This document shows, piece after piece, positions 63,367 to 64,000 of a DNA stretch of 64,000 nucleotides. Source of the DNA: Gemmobacter nectariphilus (GTDB lineage Bacteria > Pseudomonadota > Alphaproteobacteria > Rhodobacterales > Rhodobacteraceae). Numbering within the stretch: position 1 is the stretch's first letter; each line of letters begins with the position of its first letter. A program made the translations under genes and the position numbers. The stretch is taken from assembly GCA_020721445.1 (NCBI GenBank), contig DYMU01000001.1, positions 1 to 64,000 on the forward strand, given 5' to 3'. The notes below the pieces were generated by a model. That model made no database searches and was not told where the DNA came from. It saw only the letters and a list, made by a program, of their open reading frames with translations.

Positions 63367-64000
63367 GCCGCCTTGCCCATCAGCCGGGCGGGCAGATTGT
63401 TGGCCCAGGTGCTGATGGTGCCCGCGCCAAGGCAGACGAAGATATCGCCCGGCCTTGCCTGTTCGCGAAACAGGCGGGCAAGGTCGGCCTCGTCGATCAC
63501 CGCGCGGGCGTGGCGGTGGCCATGCGCGATCAGCCCCGCCACCAGATCGTCGCGGCTGGCACCGGGAATGGGGTCTTCGCCCGCGGCATAGACCTCGGCG
63601 ATGCCGGCCACATCGGCCTCGTTGAAGCAGGTGCAGAAATCCTCAAACAGCGACGACAGCCGGGTATAGCGGTGCGGCTGGTGCACGGCGATGACGCGGC
63701 CCTTGGTCGATTGCCGTGCGGCGCGCAGCACGGCGGCAATCTCGACCGGATGGTGGCCGTAATCGTCGATGATGGTCACGCCGTTGACTTCGGCCACCTT
63801 GGTGAAGCGGCGGTTGACCCCGGCGAACCCGGCCAGCGCCTCGCGGATTTCGTCTTTTTTCATGCCCAGATGGCGGGCGACAGCCACCGCAGAAAGGGCG
63901 TTCGACACGTTGTGATCGCCCGGCATTGGCAGGGTGCAACCTTCAATTTTCGAACCTTCGCCTTCATTGTTCAGCAAGATGTCAAAGTGCGCTATGCCAT
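63363..64000 (-). CDS. murC: UDP-N-acetylmuramate--L-alanine ligase, C-terminal part
   Basis: The C-terminal 212 residues of MurC; the frame runs open past the right edge, so the start and ATP-binding region are missing. Landmarks are [53 protein letters not shown] and a C-terminal [14 protein letters not shown]. It is the head of the visible murC-murB-ddl-fts series. Confidence 0.93.
   Translation of the reverse strand, partial: GIAHFDILLNNEGEGSKIEGCTLPMPGDHNVSNALSAVAVARHLGMKKDEIREALAGFAGVNRRFTKVAEVNGVTIIDDYGHHPVEIAAVLRAARQSTKGRVIAVHQPHRYTRLSSLFEDFCTCFNEADVAGIAEVYAAGEDPIPGASRDDLVAGLIAHGHRHARAVIDEADLARLFREQARPGDIFVCLGAGTISTWANNLPARLMGKAA

Noticed and set aside
1-64000. CRISPR array
   Set aside because: No regularly spaced direct repeats were seen; the only repeated units are the intergenic hairpin elements and the twin operators.

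Overview
The window is GC-rich DNA from an alphaproteobacterium, most probably a member of the Rhodobacteraceae. The pointers are the homoserine dehydrogenase-glpX-recJ order, a DUF2484 gene between murC and murB, a DUF2927 lipoprotein beside MoxR and von Willebrand A (VWA) genes, a VPLPA-CTERM surface protein, a DksA with one cysteine, and a FtsZ with a long Pro/Ala-rich linker. Genus and species cannot be fixed from sequence reading alone.

Positions 1 to about 6800 hold the integrase-proximal end of an integrated phage-like element. It carries a MerR-like regulator, a fused HK97-type prohead protease and major capsid protein, a tail-tube-like protein, two unknown minus-strand genes, a small XRE regulator with twin operator-like repeats, an AlpA-like protein and a tyrosine recombinase that points at the 3' end of a tRNA-Glu gene. 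No portal, terminase, lysis or late tail gene is visible. The far end of the element lies left of the window.

Positions 6900 to 31700 are mostly chromosomal. In order they hold recJ, glpX and hom; three Tad-like pilus genes (TadE-like plus a VWA-bearing TadG-like protein); glutamate dehydrogenase; a tightly overlapping minus-strand operon (photolyase-like flavoprotein, membrane methyltransferase, UbiG-like methyltransferase, DUF427, CIA30); tRNA-Val; a FAD monooxygenase; dksA; a plus-strand series (MoxR, DUF2927, small membrane protein, CoxE-like VWA protein, DedA, M48 protease); a solitary PIN protein; an RlmI-like methyltransferase; and a lipoprotein.

Positions 31860 to 45960 hold the Entner-Doudoroff genes edd and eda behind a LacI-type palindrome, then glnE, a DUF815 ATPase, the tatABC operon, a WYL regulator with its own palindrome, an orphan iron/spermidine-type ABC ATPase, a short-chain dehydrogenase, a Hint-domain protein and prfC. 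Positions 46022 to 50545 look more accessory: a VWA protein with a VPLPA-CTERM sorting tail, a divergent TPR protein and a phytase-like esterase.

Positions 50737 to 64000 are core: an RhlE-type helicase, then on the minus strand the distal division and cell-wall cluster (murC, DUF2484, murB, ddl, ftsQ, ftsA, ftsZ, lpxC, bamD, recN), interrupted only by a PRC-barrel protein and a small membrane protein. Several strong terminators and a dispersed hairpin-forming intergenic repeat punctuate the window.
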